Source: Geofilum rubicundum JCM 15548 (GTDB lineage Bacteria; Bacteroidota; Bacteroidia; Bacteroidales; Marinilabiliaceae). Taken from it: 64,000 nt of DNA. Position numbers and translations under genes: made by a program. A model generated the notes under the pieces. It worked only from the letters and a program-made list of their open reading frames with translations, was not told the DNA's origin and searched no databases. The stretch spans positions 1-64,000 of the forward strand of contig NZ_BAZW01000010.1 in NCBI RefSeq assembly GCF_000974365.1, read 5' to 3'. Positions 1-9,583 of this stretch are shown in pieces (position 1 is the first letter of the stretch; each line of letters opens with the position of its first letter).

Positions 1-3
1 CCA

Positions 4-353
4 CTTTTAACCGCACCAGAGTGGAATTGAAATGCATTAAAGACTTTGGATATAGAACCGATGTTCACCTTTTAACCGCACCAGAGTGGAATTGAAATGT
101 CAATAGGGGCTGAAAGTAAGTTGGGGGAAAGCCTTTTAACCGCACCAGCGTGGAATTGAAATGGGAGAGGATCACCGCATGAGGGATCCCTATCACCCTT
201 TTAACCGCACCAGCGTGGAATTGAAATATCATGTACCAGCCACATGCGTGCTCGGTGGCGTTCCATTTTTAACCGCACCAGCGTGGAATTGAAATTACAC
301 TATTTCTCTGATTGTATCATCTGACTTTTCTTTTTACCGCACCAGCGTGGAAT
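4..353 (+). CRISPR. CRISPR array, trailer end (6 repeats, 5 spacers)
   Basis: Five 30-base repeats begin at 4, 69, 133, 198 and 266, each starting CTTTTAACCGCACCAG (first base T at 266) and ending TGGAATTGAAAT. A sixth, degenerate and cut to about 24 bases, lies at 330-353. Spacers are 35, 34, 35, 38 and 34 bases and are unrelated to each other. The repeat 3' end ATTGAAAT resembles the 8-base crRNA 5' tag of type I and III systems, and the decayed repeat is on the right, so transcription is left to right and the leader lies before base 1. The first two repeats have A at repeat position 17; the rest have C. No cas gene is in the window, so the subtype cannot be set. Confidence 0.97.
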
Positions 354-422
354 ATTCCAACTGGCAAAAAAAAGGTGCAAAAAAACGAATAGTGGCGTTC
401 TGGTATTGATATGGTTAAATAA

Positions 423-1391
423 TCACCAATTATCTTCCGGATCAGGCGTGTAAGATTTGTACCATTCATTTTTACCGCCTTGTGCATAGTCGTAGGATCG
501 ATCGAGCAAATCGGCCATCTCATTCTCCGAAAGAGGTTTGAAATGTCGGGCCGTTTCAATGTTTTCTTTTAACATTTTCAGCGAGTCCATGCCAGAACAA
601 AGGGTTGAAATGGGCATGCTCATGGCAAAGCGCAGGCATTCCTCCACCGTGGCGGCCCCTTTATTCACCAATACTCCGTTGCCAGCCATTGATTTCATGC
701 CGATTATCCCGATGTTTTTCTCTACCGCTAAAGGCAATACATTTTGGGTAAAACTCAAATAATGATGATCCATTGGATTAATGGGCATTTGAACAGTTTC
801 CCAATCAAAGCCCCGGTTAATCATTTCCAAATGTATTTCCGGCCGATAGTGGCCTGTAAAGCCGATATGCTTAATTTTCCCCTGGTCCTTCATCTTTAAT
901 ACAAAGTCCAATACACCGGATGATTAAATTTCATCCACTTCCTTCATTTCATCAATTTCGTGGAATTGCCAGACATCAATCACATCCGTTTTTAATCTTC
1001 TCAGACTATCTTCCAGGTGCTGTTGGGCCCTCTTCGGCTCCCGACCATGATGCTTTGTCATTAAAATCACTTTTTCGCGATACCCATTCATTAAAGCTTT
1101 CCCCATTCTCTCCTCACTTCGGCCTTTATGATATTCCCAGGCATTGTCCAGAAAATTCACTCCTTCATCAATGGCTGTGCGAATCAGTGCAATGGATTCC
1201 TGTTCTGTGAGTAAGTTTTTACCTATATTGTGTCCTCCAACAGAAAGAAGAGAAACCTCCAGTCCTGTTTTGCCCAGCTTTCGATAGGGTAGACCATTTT
1301 TTACCACTATGCCGGTAGACATCATTCCAATGGACAGCCCTGCTGCCGTTGCTGCTGTTCTCTTTATAAATTCACGCCGATTGAGTACCAT
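423..1391 (-). pseudogene. Tat-exported aldo/keto reductase, ORF interrupted by a stop
   Basis: The N-terminal part (1391 down to 927) starts with a twin-arginine signal, NRREFIKR followed by an Ala-rich hydrophobic stretch, then an AKR barrel start (RKLGKTGLEVS, FLDNAWEYHKGRSEE with the catalytic Asp/Tyr region, MTKHHGR). An in-frame TAA at 924-926 ends it. Reading on in the same frame gives the rest of the barrel (GKIKHIGFTGHYRPE, IGIIGMKSMAGNG) to 423. Family members have about one residue more at the break (EIFxxxGGVLDF-like), so loss of a few bases in T and G runs would explain the stop. Bacteroidota have many Tat-type AKR proteins of unknown substrate. Real decay and sequence error cannot be separated here. 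Confidence 0.85.
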
Positions 1392-1613
1392 AGTGATATT
1401 TTTTTAGTTTATATCTAAATATAATGATTATCAAACTTTTATGCCTGAAAGTCTGTGTTTTTATGTGGTGTGTGGGCTGTTTTTATGGCGATCTTTACAA
1501 ACCTGTTACTTCTGTAGTCGCCAGTATTAAAGTGGATGAATTAATTAGTTGCATGAAATTTATTAAAAAGTGATATTTGCCTTATCTTTCTTTAGTCACT
1601 AATTCACAACAGG

Positions 1614-2933
1614 ATGAAGCTTTTTTTGGTGTTTTTAATGGTGATTGGACTGTCCGGTCCCATCGGTTTTGCTCAGGATGTGGTGTGGACGCCACTCGAT
1701 AATTATTTAGATACGCTGGAAGCGCACAACAAGTTTATGGGGAGCATCGCCGTTTCTAAAAACGGAGATGTTGTTTATGCGCGGTCGCTTGGCATGGCGG
1801 ATGTGGAGCTGGAAAAAATGGCGGATGCCCATTCGAAGTACCGAATTGGTTCCATCTCCAAAACATTTACGGCGGTTTTGGTTTTTAAAGCGGTTGAAAA
1901 GGGTTTGTTAGATTTGGACCAAAGCATTGACGGTTTTTTCCCGACTATCAAAAATGGAGATAATACCACCGTCAGGCACCTGCTTTATCACCGCAGTGGG
2001 ATACATAATTTTACCAATGATGAATCCTTCAAGAACTGGCATACCGAGAAAAAGTCGCAGGAAGAGTTGTTGGCGGTCATCACAGAGGCGGGAAGTGATT
2101 TTGAACCGGATAGCATGATGGCCTACAGCAACTCCAATTATGTGCTGCTTACCTTCATGCTCGAAAAGATTTTTGACAAACCTTATGCGGATTTACTGAC
2201 CGAACACATTACGCAACCGCTTGGTTTAGAAAACACCTATCTGGGAGGACCCATTGATCCCCTTAATAATGAATGTCGGTCCTATGTTTTTCATGATAGG
2301 TGGGAAGTGAGTCCGGAATCTGACATGTCTATTCCCTTGGGGGCAGGTGGTATTGTTTCGACAACCAGTGACCTGGTAAAATTCAGCGATGCCTTGTTCG
2401 GGGGACGACTGCTTACAGATGAGAGTCTGAAACAAATGACCACCGTGCAGGATAATTTTGGGGCCGGACTGATTCTGGTTCCTTTCTATCAATTAAGGGG
2501 TTTTGGCCATACAGGTGGGATTGATGCATTTTCTTCGGTGTTCAGCCATTTCTCAGAGGGCAACGTTTCTTATGCCCTGACTTCGAATGGCACTACTTTT
2601 AATACCAATGATATTTCTATTGCTGTTTTGAGCACTGTTTACGGTAAGCCTTTTTCGCTACCTGAGTTTAAAATCTTCGAAGTGGATGCTGCCGATTTGG
2701 ACCAATACCTCGGGGTTTATGCTTCTTCTGAAATTCCTTTAAAAATTAGCATCACCAAAGATGAAAAGGGCTTGATTGCCCAGGCAACCGGTCAGTCGGC
2801 CTTCCCGCTTGTGGCGACTGAGAAGCATGTTTTTAAGTTTGAAATGGCCGGGATTGAGATGACCTTCAATCCCTCAGAAAACAGCATGCTGCTTAAGCAA
2901 GGGGGAGCGCAATTTAACTTTAAAAGGGAATAA
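1614..2933 (+). CDS. Secreted serine hydrolase, beta-lactamase class C/penicillin-binding fold
   Basis: A 439-residue protein with an N-terminal signal peptide ending near residue 20 (FAQ). The three active-site motifs of the class C beta-lactamase/DD-peptidase superfamily are present: SISK at 80-83 (nucleophile Ser80, Lys83), YSN at 171-173, and HTGG at 299-302 in place of KTG. A C-terminal region of about 100 residues after 330 looks like the small beta-barrel found in many esterase-like members. HTGG rather than KTG and the periplasmic location favour a peptidase or esterase over a true beta-lactamase. It is a single gene, divergent from the AKR. Substrate is unknown. Confidence 0.9.
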   Translation: MKLFLVFLMVIGLSGPIGFAQDVVWTPLDNYLDTLEAHNKFMGSIAVSKNGDVVYARSLGMADVELEKMADAHSKYRIGSISKTFTAVLVFKAVEKGLLDLDQSIDGFFPTIKNGDNTTVRHLLYHRSGIHNFTNDESFKNWHTEKKSQEELLAVITEAGSDFEPDSMMAYSNSNYVLLTFMLEKIFDKPYADLLTEHITQPLGLENTYLGGPIDPLNNECRSYVFHDRWEVSPESDMSIPLGAGGIVSTTSDLVKFSDALFGGRLLTDESLKQMTTVQDNFGAGLILVPFYQLRGFGHTGGIDAFSSVFSHFSEGNVSYALTSNGTTFNTNDISIAVLSTVYGKPFSLPEFKIFEVDAADLDQYLGVYASSEIPLKISITKDEKGLIAQATGQSAFPLVATEKHVFKFEMAGIEMTFNPSENSMLLKQGGAQFNFKRE

Positions 2934-3017
2934 AGATGTCTCGATTTTCCAATTTCCTGATGGGGAGGGGAAGTAGTTTTGTGCCGTGATTTTGATGTTT
3001 AATTTAACAACAAGAAA

Positions 3018-3377
3018 ATGGAAAAATTGATTTCATGGGTGGAAATCCCTGCAGCAGACTTCCAAAGGGCAGTGAAATTCTACAACAAGGTTTTGAAGCT
3101 GGACATGAAGGGAGAGGATTATGGGACGGAAAAAATGGCTTGTTTTCCCTCCGGAGAAGGGGCCATCGTAATGGCAGAAGGATATGCACCGTCTAAGAAT
3201 GGGGTTATTGTGAGTCTGTTGGTGCCCGACAGTATTGATTTGACGGTCGCCCGAATTGAGGAAAACGGTGGGAAGCTGACCCATCCCAAAACAAAGATCG
3301 AAGCTGAGGGAATGGGTTATTTTGCGGTGTTTTTAGATATTGAAGGAAACCGGATAGGGCTTCATGAAAAGTTGTAG
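3018..3377 (+). CDS. VOC (glyoxalase/bleomycin resistance-like) family protein
   Basis: A 119-residue single-domain protein. It opens with ISWVEIPAADFQRAVKFYNKV, the usual start of a VOC beta-alpha-beta module, and ends with GYFAVFLDIEGNRIGLHE, the matching second module with the metal-ligand Glu near the end. No signal peptide, so it is cytoplasmic. It sits 47 bases before the AraC regulator on the same strand, with a short GC-rich hairpin between them, so the two may be transcribed together. Substrate cannot be inferred: VOC proteins include lyases, dioxygenases and drug-binding proteins. Confidence 0.88.
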   Translation: MEKLISWVEIPAADFQRAVKFYNKVLKLDMKGEDYGTEKMACFPSGEGAIVMAEGYAPSKNGVIVSLLVPDSIDLTVARIEENGGKLTHPKTKIEAEGMGYFAVFLDIEGNRIGLHEKL

Positions 3378-3424
3378 AACAAAGGGGGATTCGCGGCAGC
3401 GCATCCCCCTCACAAAAATAGTCA

Positions 3425-4228
3425 ATGAGTTTTAACCTGGCATATCCTTCAGAGCAATTAAAGCCCTATATCAAACAATATTGGGCCATTGAGAATGTCT
3501 TGAAAAGCGGGGAGTCCTATTTACAGCGGATCGTCCCAAGCGGCCTGCCAGAAATGATCTTGTACCTTGATCACAAACCAAAGTCTGAAAAAAGGCCAAT
3601 TGAAGCCCATTGTCTGCTAAACGGGCAGCACAACGACTATTACGACCTTATCATATCTGAAAACTTGTCGATCTTCTCGGTCTTGTTTCAACCCCAGGGC
3701 GTGCGAGAGTTTTTTAATTTACCTTTCAATGAACTGACCAACCAAAGTGTGCCTTTGGCGTTTATAAACCAGACTTTGAGCCGGGAATTGGAAAGCCGGC
3801 TTTCTGAAGGTATTTCGTTTACCGATCGGGTGAATATAGCTGAGGATATTTTGTCCGGGTTACTGACGGTCCATTCAAAAGACTACGATTTTAAAAGGAT
3901 GAGCCATTCTCTTGAGCTCATCAAAAAGGCCAAAGGGATGGTGGACATTGACTTTCTTTCCCAACAAGCCTGTTTGAGCAGGAAGCAATTTGAGCGCTTG
4001 TTTTCAGAGCACATTGGTATTTCACCCAAGCAATATTTAAGAATTATCCGGTTTCAATCTGCTCTCCACAATAATTCCCAAAGTAACCATTGGTCGATGA
4101 CGCAGTTGGCGCTTGAAAGTGGCTATTACGATCAGTCTCATTTCATCAATGATTTTAAAGCATTGACCGGATTAACGCCTAAAAAATTCTTTGCCGACTG
4201 TGACTCTGTTTCTGATTTTTTTGGTTAG
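3425..4228 (+). CDS. AraC family transcriptional regulator
   Basis: A 267-residue protein. Residues 1-150 form a DUF6597-like sensor domain ([31 protein letters not shown]), and the C-terminal 100 residues are a double helix-turn-helix AraC domain ([47 protein letters not shown]). The stop codon overlaps the fumC stop by four bases in convergent orientation. It probably controls itself and the adjacent VOC gene (inference from spacing). The effector is unknown. Confidence 0.92.
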   Translation: MSFNLAYPSEQLKPYIKQYWAIENVLKSGESYLQRIVPSGLPEMILYLDHKPKSEKRPIEAHCLLNGQHNDYYDLIISENLSIFSVLFQPQGVREFFNLPFNELTNQSVPLAFINQTLSRELESRLSEGISFTDRVNIAEDILSGLLTVHSKDYDFKRMSHSLELIKKAKGMVDIDFLSQQACLSRKQFERLFSEHIGISPKQYLRIIRFQSALHNNSQSNHWSMTQLALESGYYDQSHFINDFKALTGLTPKKFFADCDSVSDFFG

Positions 4229-5622
4229 GGGATCATACCGGTCATGGCTGAGGGATCTACCCACTGGTTGAACTGGTCCTCCGTTAGCAGGTTGAGGGCC
4301 AGGGCGGCGGCTTTGAGGGTGGTGTTTTCGGCGTGGGCTTTTTTGGCGATTTTGGCGGCGTTTTCATACCCGATGTGGGGGTTCAGGGCTGTGACGAGCA
4401 TCAGGGAGTTGGTGAGGTGTTCCTCAATGCGGGGGTGGTTGGGTTCAATGCCGATGGCGAGGTGGTCGTTGAACGACTGGCAAGCGTCGCCGAGCAGGTT
4501 GGCGGATTGTAAAAAGGCATGGATCATGACGGGTTTGAATACGTTGAGTTCAAAATGTCCGCTGGCGCCGGCCATGGTGATGGTGGTGTCGTTGCCCATG
4601 ACCTGGACGCAGACCATGGTGAGGGCTTCTACCTGGGTGGGGTTGACCTTGCCGGGCATGATGGAGGAACCTGGTTCGTTGGCGGGGATGGTGATTTCAC
4701 CGATACCGGAGCGGGGACCGGAGGCCAGAAGGCGCAGGTCGTTGGCTATTTTGGTCAGACTGACGGCCAATTGTTTGAGGGCGCCGTGACTTTCTACGAT
4801 GGCATCATGGGCGGCCAGGGCTTCAAACTTGTTTTCGGCTGTGACAAGGGGCAGGCCGGTGAGTTCGGCTATTTGGGCGGCCACTTTTTCGGCATAGCCG
4901 GCAGGGGCGTTGAGGCCGGTGCCGACCACGGTGCCGCCCAGTGCGAGTTCTGCCAGGTGGGGAAGCGTATGGCGCAGGGCTTTGAGTCCATGCTCCAACT
5001 GAGATACATAGCCTGAAAATTCCTGCCCCAGCGTTAAAGGGGTGGCATCCATCCAATGGGTGCGGCCTATTTTAACCACCTGCATCATGTGTTCTGATTT
5101 CAGCTTCAAGGTGTCTTTCAGCTGCTCTATCTTTGGGATGGTATGTTCTACCAGTTTTTTGTAGGCGGCTATATGCATGGCGGTGGGAAAGGTGTCGTTC
5201 GACGATTGGGATTTGTTGACATCGTCGTTGGGGTGGATGTCCGGATGGCCTTCTCCCAGTTGGTTACCGGCCAATACATGGGTTCTGTTGGCAATTACTT
5301 CGTTGCAGTTCATATTCGATTGGGTGCCCGATCCGGTTTGCCAGACGACCAATGGGAATTGGTCGTTGAGTTTTCCCGCAATGATTTCATCGGCTGCCCG
5401 GGCTATGAGCCGGGCCTTCTCTTCACTTAAAACCCCCAGTTCTGCATTGGTTAAAGCGGCTGCTTTTTTGAGGTAGCCAAAGGCTTGTATGATTTCTAAA
5501 GGCATGGAGCCGGCAGGTCCAATGGGAAAGTTGTCTACTGAACGTTGCGTTTGTGCGCCCCAATACTTGTCGGCCGGCACCTGCACCGGCCCCATGGTGT
5601 CTTTTTCTGTTCTATAGCTCAT
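4225..5622 (-). CDS. fumC: Fumarate hydratase class II
   Basis: Catalyses the reversible hydration of fumarate to L-malate in the TCA cycle. The sequence begins [20 protein letters not shown] and carries the aspartase/fumarase signature [12 protein letters not shown] near residue 320, plus the [10 protein letters not shown] and [16 protein letters not shown] substrate loops. The reading frame stays open 75 bases further upstream to 5697, but the conserved class II start is the ATG at 5622, giving the family length of 465 residues. It converges on the AraC gene with a four-base overlap of the stops. No iron-sulfur cysteines, as expected for class II. Confidence 0.97.
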   Translation of the reverse strand: MSYRTEKDTMGPVQVPADKYWGAQTQRSVDNFPIGPAGSMPLEIIQAFGYLKKAAALTNAELGVLSEEKARLIARAADEIIAGKLNDQFPLVVWQTGSGTQSNMNCNEVIANRTHVLAGNQLGEGHPDIHPNDDVNKSQSSNDTFPTAMHIAAYKKLVEHTIPKIEQLKDTLKLKSEHMMQVVKIGRTHWMDATPLTLGQEFSGYVSQLEHGLKALRHTLPHLAELALGGTVVGTGLNAPAGYAEKVAAQIAELTGLPLVTAENKFEALAAHDAIVESHGALKQLAVSLTKIANDLRLLASGPRSGIGEITIPANEPGSSIMPGKVNPTQVEALTMVCVQVMGNDTTITMAGASGHFELNVFKPVMIHAFLQSANLLGDACQSFNDHLAIGIEPNHPRIEEHLTNSLMLVTALNPHIGYENAAKIAKKAHAENTTLKAAALALNLLTEDQFNQWVDPSAMTGMIP

Positions 5623-5767
5623 CTTTTTAATTGTTTTTAGGTGAACGGACCTTAATATACCAATTTGTCCATCAACTGTCAATAAAACATCTACCACCTG
5701 GCAAGTATTAATGTGTAATTTTGTGGTCTTATGTTAATGCTTATTTCAATCCTTAAAGCCCTTAACG

Positions 5768-8014
5768 ATGAAATTACCATTTATTTTTTTCTTGCTTTTT
5801 CTTTCCGTAGTTCCTTTTCAGGCACAGACGGTTGATGTGATGGATGCCGATGGTTGGCTGGAATCGGCTTATGTCAAATGGGCGCCTGTGGAGGGTGCCG
5901 ACAGCTATAACGTGTACCTTTCCGGAGAAGGCCTGGTGGATCAAAAACTAGATGATCCTTTGATCCGTTCTTACGGGACTTATTTCCGGGCGGATGCTGT
6001 GGGACTAAAAGCCGGAACGTATATTTTTAAGGTGGCGGCCGTTGTGGATGGTGTTGAAGGGGCTGTTGCAGAATCGACAGAATTGACCGTGGAGGCGCAC
6101 GATCGCAGTGGTTTTGCTTTTGTCAATGGAAGGGTGCCGGGAGCCTGTCAGGCAGATGGCACGCCCAAATCGGAGGCAGTGATACTTTATATTACCGAGC
6201 ATACAAAGAATACGGTCTCTCTGGATGTGACAGGGGCCAATGCCAACCCTTGCGTGGGCCTTCAGGAAATTCTCGATGGTTTCAAAAAAGGCTATGACAA
6301 TCGTCCGCTCATTGTCAGATTGATTGGACAAATTACTGATTTGACCTACATGCTTGGTGGCGACATCGTCATTGAAAATAAAAACAATGCCAATGGTTTT
6401 ATTACGCTGGAGGGCATTGGCGATGATGCCGTGGCCGATGGATGGGGCATTCGCATAAAAAATGCTTCCAATATTGAAGTGCGCAATTTGGCGACCATGA
6501 ATTGCAACAGCAATGAGGGCGATAATATTGGACTGCAGCAGAACAATGATCATATCTGGATTCACCACAACGATTTCTTTTATGGCGCTGCCGGTGGCGA
6601 TGCCGATCAGGATAAGGGAGATGGTGCGCTGGATGCCAAAAAATCGACCAACGCAACCTTTTCATTTAACCATTTTTGGGACAGTGGTAAGAGTAATTTG
6701 TTGGGGAATGGAGGGGAGGAAGTAGGGAACTTTACCTACCACCACAACTGGTATGATCATTCGGACAGTCGGCATCCACGTGTGCGGCAGCACACGGTGC
6801 ATGTGTACAACAACTACTTTGACGGGATTTCTAAATATGGTATTGGTAATACAACGGCTGGTTCTGTTTTTGCGGAAGGGAATTATTTCAGGAATTGTAA
6901 ATATCCGATGCTGATTTCCAATCAGGGCTCTGATGTGTATGGCTCAAACACCAATACCTTTTCCGGTGATCCGGGAGGGATGATTAAAGCCTACAATAAC
7001 CATATCGTTGGTGAAGCACGCTTTGTGGATCAAAAAGCTTTTCCCAATGATTTTGATGCCTATGTGGTTGCCAATAAGTCAGATCAGGTGCCTTCGGACG
7101 TGACCACCGTTTCGGGTGGACATGCCTACAATAATTTTGATACCGATGCCGCCATGTATGCCTATTCGGCTCAAAGTCCCGAAGATGCCCGGAACACCGT
7201 CATGCAATACGCGGGACGCATGTTCGGGGGTGATTTTCAGTGGAGCTTCAATAATGCGGTGGACGATGCAGCTTCATCTGTAAATACGGCACTGAAAGCG
7301 GCGCTCGTGAATTACCAGACGGAATTGGTCGCCGTTCAGGGGGAAGGCTCCGGCGATGGTGGAAGCGATCCGGGCGATGGTGATCCGGGTGATGGCGGAG
7401 ACGGTGGCGGAGAAGTGAATCCCGGAGATGTCATTCATAATTTTACACTGTCCGGTCTCAACAGTACTTTCTACTCGATTTCCGGTAATTTGTCTGATTC
7501 CAAGGGGGCGGTGGTCTATGACGGACTGACTCTGACGCAATGCCTGAAGATTGAATCTGCTACCTCCATTCAATTTTCTATTGACAAAGCAGCCACCATT
7601 ACGCTGGTATTCAACACCGGCTATAGTGGCAAAATTAAGTTGAATGGCACAGACCATAACATTGCGGACGGTATTTTGGAGATCCACCTGGAAGAGGGCG
7701 ATCACGAGATCACCAAAAACACCACGGCCAACCTCTATTATATGAGCCTTGCGTACGATTCAACTGTAGGGATGGATGATCGCGGAACAACACCCAAAGT
7801 GCTGGTTTATCCCAACCCGGTCTCTAGTATTCTTTCACTTTCATCGGTTGAGGATGTGCAAAAAGTGGAGGTGTATTCCTTATCCGGGATTTTGTTTAAA
7901 TCTTTAAACTCGGGATTCGATCAGATAGATATGAGCGACTTGAGTGCGGGTACTTATTTGGTGCTCATTCATACCCGGCAGGCGATTGTTAAACAAATGG
8001 TTGTTAAGAAGTGA
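5768..8014 (+). CDS. Secreted pectate lyase (PL1) with type IX secretion tail
   Basis: A 748-residue modular protein. Signal peptide 1-19; fibronectin III-like domain about 20-112; PL1 right-handed helix about 125-440, with WIHHNDFF near 264 and the catalytic DSRHPRVR near 331-338; a Gly/Asp-rich linker about 523-553; a beta-sandwich domain about 555-655; and a T9SS type A sorting domain from about 677 (VLVYPNPV ... LSAGTYLVLI) ending in Lys-Lys. It should cleave polygalacturonate by beta-elimination at the cell surface or outside the cell. A TAATTTTG -7 element lies at 5716-5723. The porT gene at 43805 supplies part of the matching secretion machine. No other pectin genes are in view. Confidence 0.95.
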   Translation: MKLPFIFFLLFLSVVPFQAQTVDVMDADGWLESAYVKWAPVEGADSYNVYLSGEGLVDQKLDDPLIRSYGTYFRADAVGLKAGTYIFKVAAVVDGVEGAVAESTELTVEAHDRSGFAFVNGRVPGACQADGTPKSEAVILYITEHTKNTVSLDVTGANANPCVGLQEILDGFKKGYDNRPLIVRLIGQITDLTYMLGGDIVIENKNNANGFITLEGIGDDAVADGWGIRIKNASNIEVRNLATMNCNSNEGDNIGLQQNNDHIWIHHNDFFYGAAGGDADQDKGDGALDAKKSTNATFSFNHFWDSGKSNLLGNGGEEVGNFTYHHNWYDHSDSRHPRVRQHTVHVYNNYFDGISKYGIGNTTAGSVFAEGNYFRNCKYPMLISNQGSDVYGSNTNTFSGDPGGMIKAYNNHIVGEARFVDQKAFPNDFDAYVVANKSDQVPSDVTTVSGGHAYNNFDTDAAMYAYSAQSPEDARNTVMQYAGRMFGGDFQWSFNNAVDDAASSVNTALKAALVNYQTELVAVQGEGSGDGGSDPGDGDPGDGGDGGGEVNPGDVIHNFTLSGLNSTFYSISGNLSDSKGAVVYDGLTLTQCLKIESATSIQFSIDKAATITLVFNTGYSGKIKLNGTDHNIADGILEIHLEEGDHEITKNTTANLYYMSLAYDSTVGMDDRGTTPKVLVYPNPVSSILSLSSVEDVQKVEVYSLSGILFKSLNSGFDQIDMSDLSAGTYLVLIHTRQAIVKQMVVKK

Positions 8015-8050
8015 TGTTTCATCGCCTTAGTGTACTATAAATGAAGTTAA

Positions 8051-8077
8051 AAGCTGCCCCACCGGGCAGCTTTTTTT
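8051..8077. terminator. Rho-independent terminator after the pectate lyase
   Basis: Perfect 9-base stem AAGCTGCCC/GGGCAGCTT with a four-base loop, followed by a T run on the + strand. It lies between two convergent stops (8014 and 8084). The minus strand reads the same stem with only four T after it, so it may work weakly in both directions. Confidence 0.9.
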
Positions 8078-8083
8078 AACCAT

Positions 8084-9502
8084 TTATCTGGCTATTCGCT
8101 TCAGTAAACCGTTGAACAGGAGCGCATGAAAAGGCAGAACGGCATACCAATAGAGCCGGCCATACAGGCCCAGTGGCCTGAAAGTGGCGGTCTGGGTGAG
8201 TATTTGATGCTCATCTATTTTAAATTCCAGCCAGGCTTCTCCGGGCAGTTTCATTTCAGCATATAAAAGCAGCCTGTTTTCTTCTTTGCTGGCCACCAGA
8301 ACACGCCAAAAGTCCAGGGCGTCGCCCACCAAAATATCGGTATCACTTCTTCGCCCTCTTCGCATGCCTACGCCGCCATTTAGCTGGTCAATAAACCCTC
8401 TGATTTCCCAGAGCCAGTTGCCGAAATACCAACCATTTTTACCGCCAATGGACCAAATCCTGGACAGGGAGGCTTGTTGATCTGTTATTTTTGCTTTCCG
8501 TGTGTCTTTAAAGCATCCATTGACCGGAACATCCATGTAATGCGCCACGCCTTTCTTTAACAGCTTGCTTGTCTGGGCATCCTTCCAACTGGAAAGCACT
8601 TGGTTTTGTTCTATTTTATCGAAGGCCAGCTGGATGGAGGAATCATAATCGATGAGGTCGATTTTGAGGAGGGCGGCCAGATTGTTGGGTTGACAAATGA
8701 CCTCAATTTTCATACTGTTGACCAGGTTTTTGGCCAGTGAATAGGAGGTGGAGGTGACAAAATATAACCAATAGGAAGATAGTTTGGGCGTCATCACGGG
8801 AACCACGTAAATGTGTCTTGTCAGACCTCTTACGCGGGCAAAATGCAGGAGCATTTCTTTGTAGGTCAGGATGTCGGGGCCACCAATGTCGAAATTTTTA
8901 TGATAGGTTTCTGGTCGACCAATTACGCCGTATAAAAATTGAATAACATTGCGGATGGCAATGGGCTGACTTTTGGTTTTCAGCCATCTGGGTGCCACCA
9001 TAACGGGAAGTTTCTCGACCAAATCCCGAATGATTTCGAAGGAGGCGCTTCCTGAACCGACAATGATTCCGGCTCTTAAGGTGGTCAGAGGGATGCTGGC
9101 CCCGGAAAGGATGCTTTCCACATTTTTCCGTGACATTAAGTGTTTTGACAAGGCACTTTCGTTAACAATGCCACTTAAATAGATGATTTGCCGGGTCTTT
9201 GTTTCCTTAATTCTTTCTTTGAAATGGAGGGCGCAGGTTTGCTCCAATTTTTCGAAGTCATCACCCTGGGTAGACATGGAATGAATCAGATAATAAGCGA
9301 TGTCAATGTCTTCCGGAATGGCTTTCAGACTTTCCTTTTGCAGAAAGTCGACTTCTATGATTTCTAAATTGGAGGGGACATGTTTTTGGTGAAACCGACT
9401 TTTATCTCTTACACAGCCGACTACCTGATGGCCATTGTCAATAAGTACAGGCAATAAGCGTTGGGCAATATAACCCGTTAAGCCGGTCAGTAGGATTTTC
9501 AT
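8084..9502 (-). CDS. NAD(P)-binding SDR-like protein with DUF2867 C-terminal domain
   Basis: A 472-residue protein. Residues 1-280 are an extended-SDR Rossmann fold with the nucleotide motif TGLTGYIAQR near 6-15 and GGPDILTYKEM near 210. Residues from about 330 match the DUF2867 pattern found fused to YbjT-like reductases (SRIWSIGGKNGWYFGNWLW; GDALDFWRVL; RPLGLYGRLYWYAVLPFH). No signal peptide. It follows the two carotenoid genes on the same strand, so a role near isoprenoid or lipid metabolism is possible but unproven. Fifteen bases before the ATG is an array of eight TTCA units, unusual for a leader. Confidence 0.88.
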   Translation of the reverse strand: MKILLTGLTGYIAQRLLPVLIDNGHQVVGCVRDKSRFHQKHVPSNLEIIEVDFLQKESLKAIPEDIDIAYYLIHSMSTQGDDFEKLEQTCALHFKERIKETKTRQIIYLSGIVNESALSKHLMSRKNVESILSGASIPLTTLRAGIIVGSGSASFEIIRDLVEKLPVMVAPRWLKTKSQPIAIRNVIQFLYGVIGRPETYHKNFDIGGPDILTYKEMLLHFARVRGLTRHIYVVPVMTPKLSSYWLYFVTSTSYSLAKNLVNSMKIEVICQPNNLAALLKIDLIDYDSSIQLAFDKIEQNQVLSSWKDAQTSKLLKKGVAHYMDVPVNGCFKDTRKAKITDQQASLSRIWSIGGKNGWYFGNWLWEIRGFIDQLNGGVGMRRGRRSDTDILVGDALDFWRVLVASKEENRLLLYAEMKLPGEAWLEFKIDEHQILTQTATFRPLGLYGRLYWYAVLPFHALLFNGLLKRIAR

Positions 9503-9516
9503 TTTGGTATAATGTT

Positions 9517-9548
9517 TTCATTCATTCATTCATTCATTCATTCATTCA
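9517..9548. repeat. Tetranucleotide microsatellite (TTCA)8
   Basis: Eight perfect, uninterrupted TTCA units, read as TGAA on the coding strand of the downstream reductase. The array ends 14 bases before the ATG at 9502, where a Shine-Dalgarno or leader element would be. Perfect tetranucleotide arrays of this length are prone to slippage. Confidence 0.97.
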
Positions 9549-9583
9549 TAGGGGCGCACAGGCTTATGAAAAGCGGACTGCCC

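Noticed and set aside
3384-3408. Hairpin GGGGGAT/ATCCCCC between the VOC and AraC genes.
   Set aside because: No T run on the + strand; at best a processing or attenuation site, not enough to call a terminator.
4625-5476. Several long + strand frames opposite fumC.
   Set aside because: They are antisense shadows of a GC-rich conserved gene; fumC motifs are complete.
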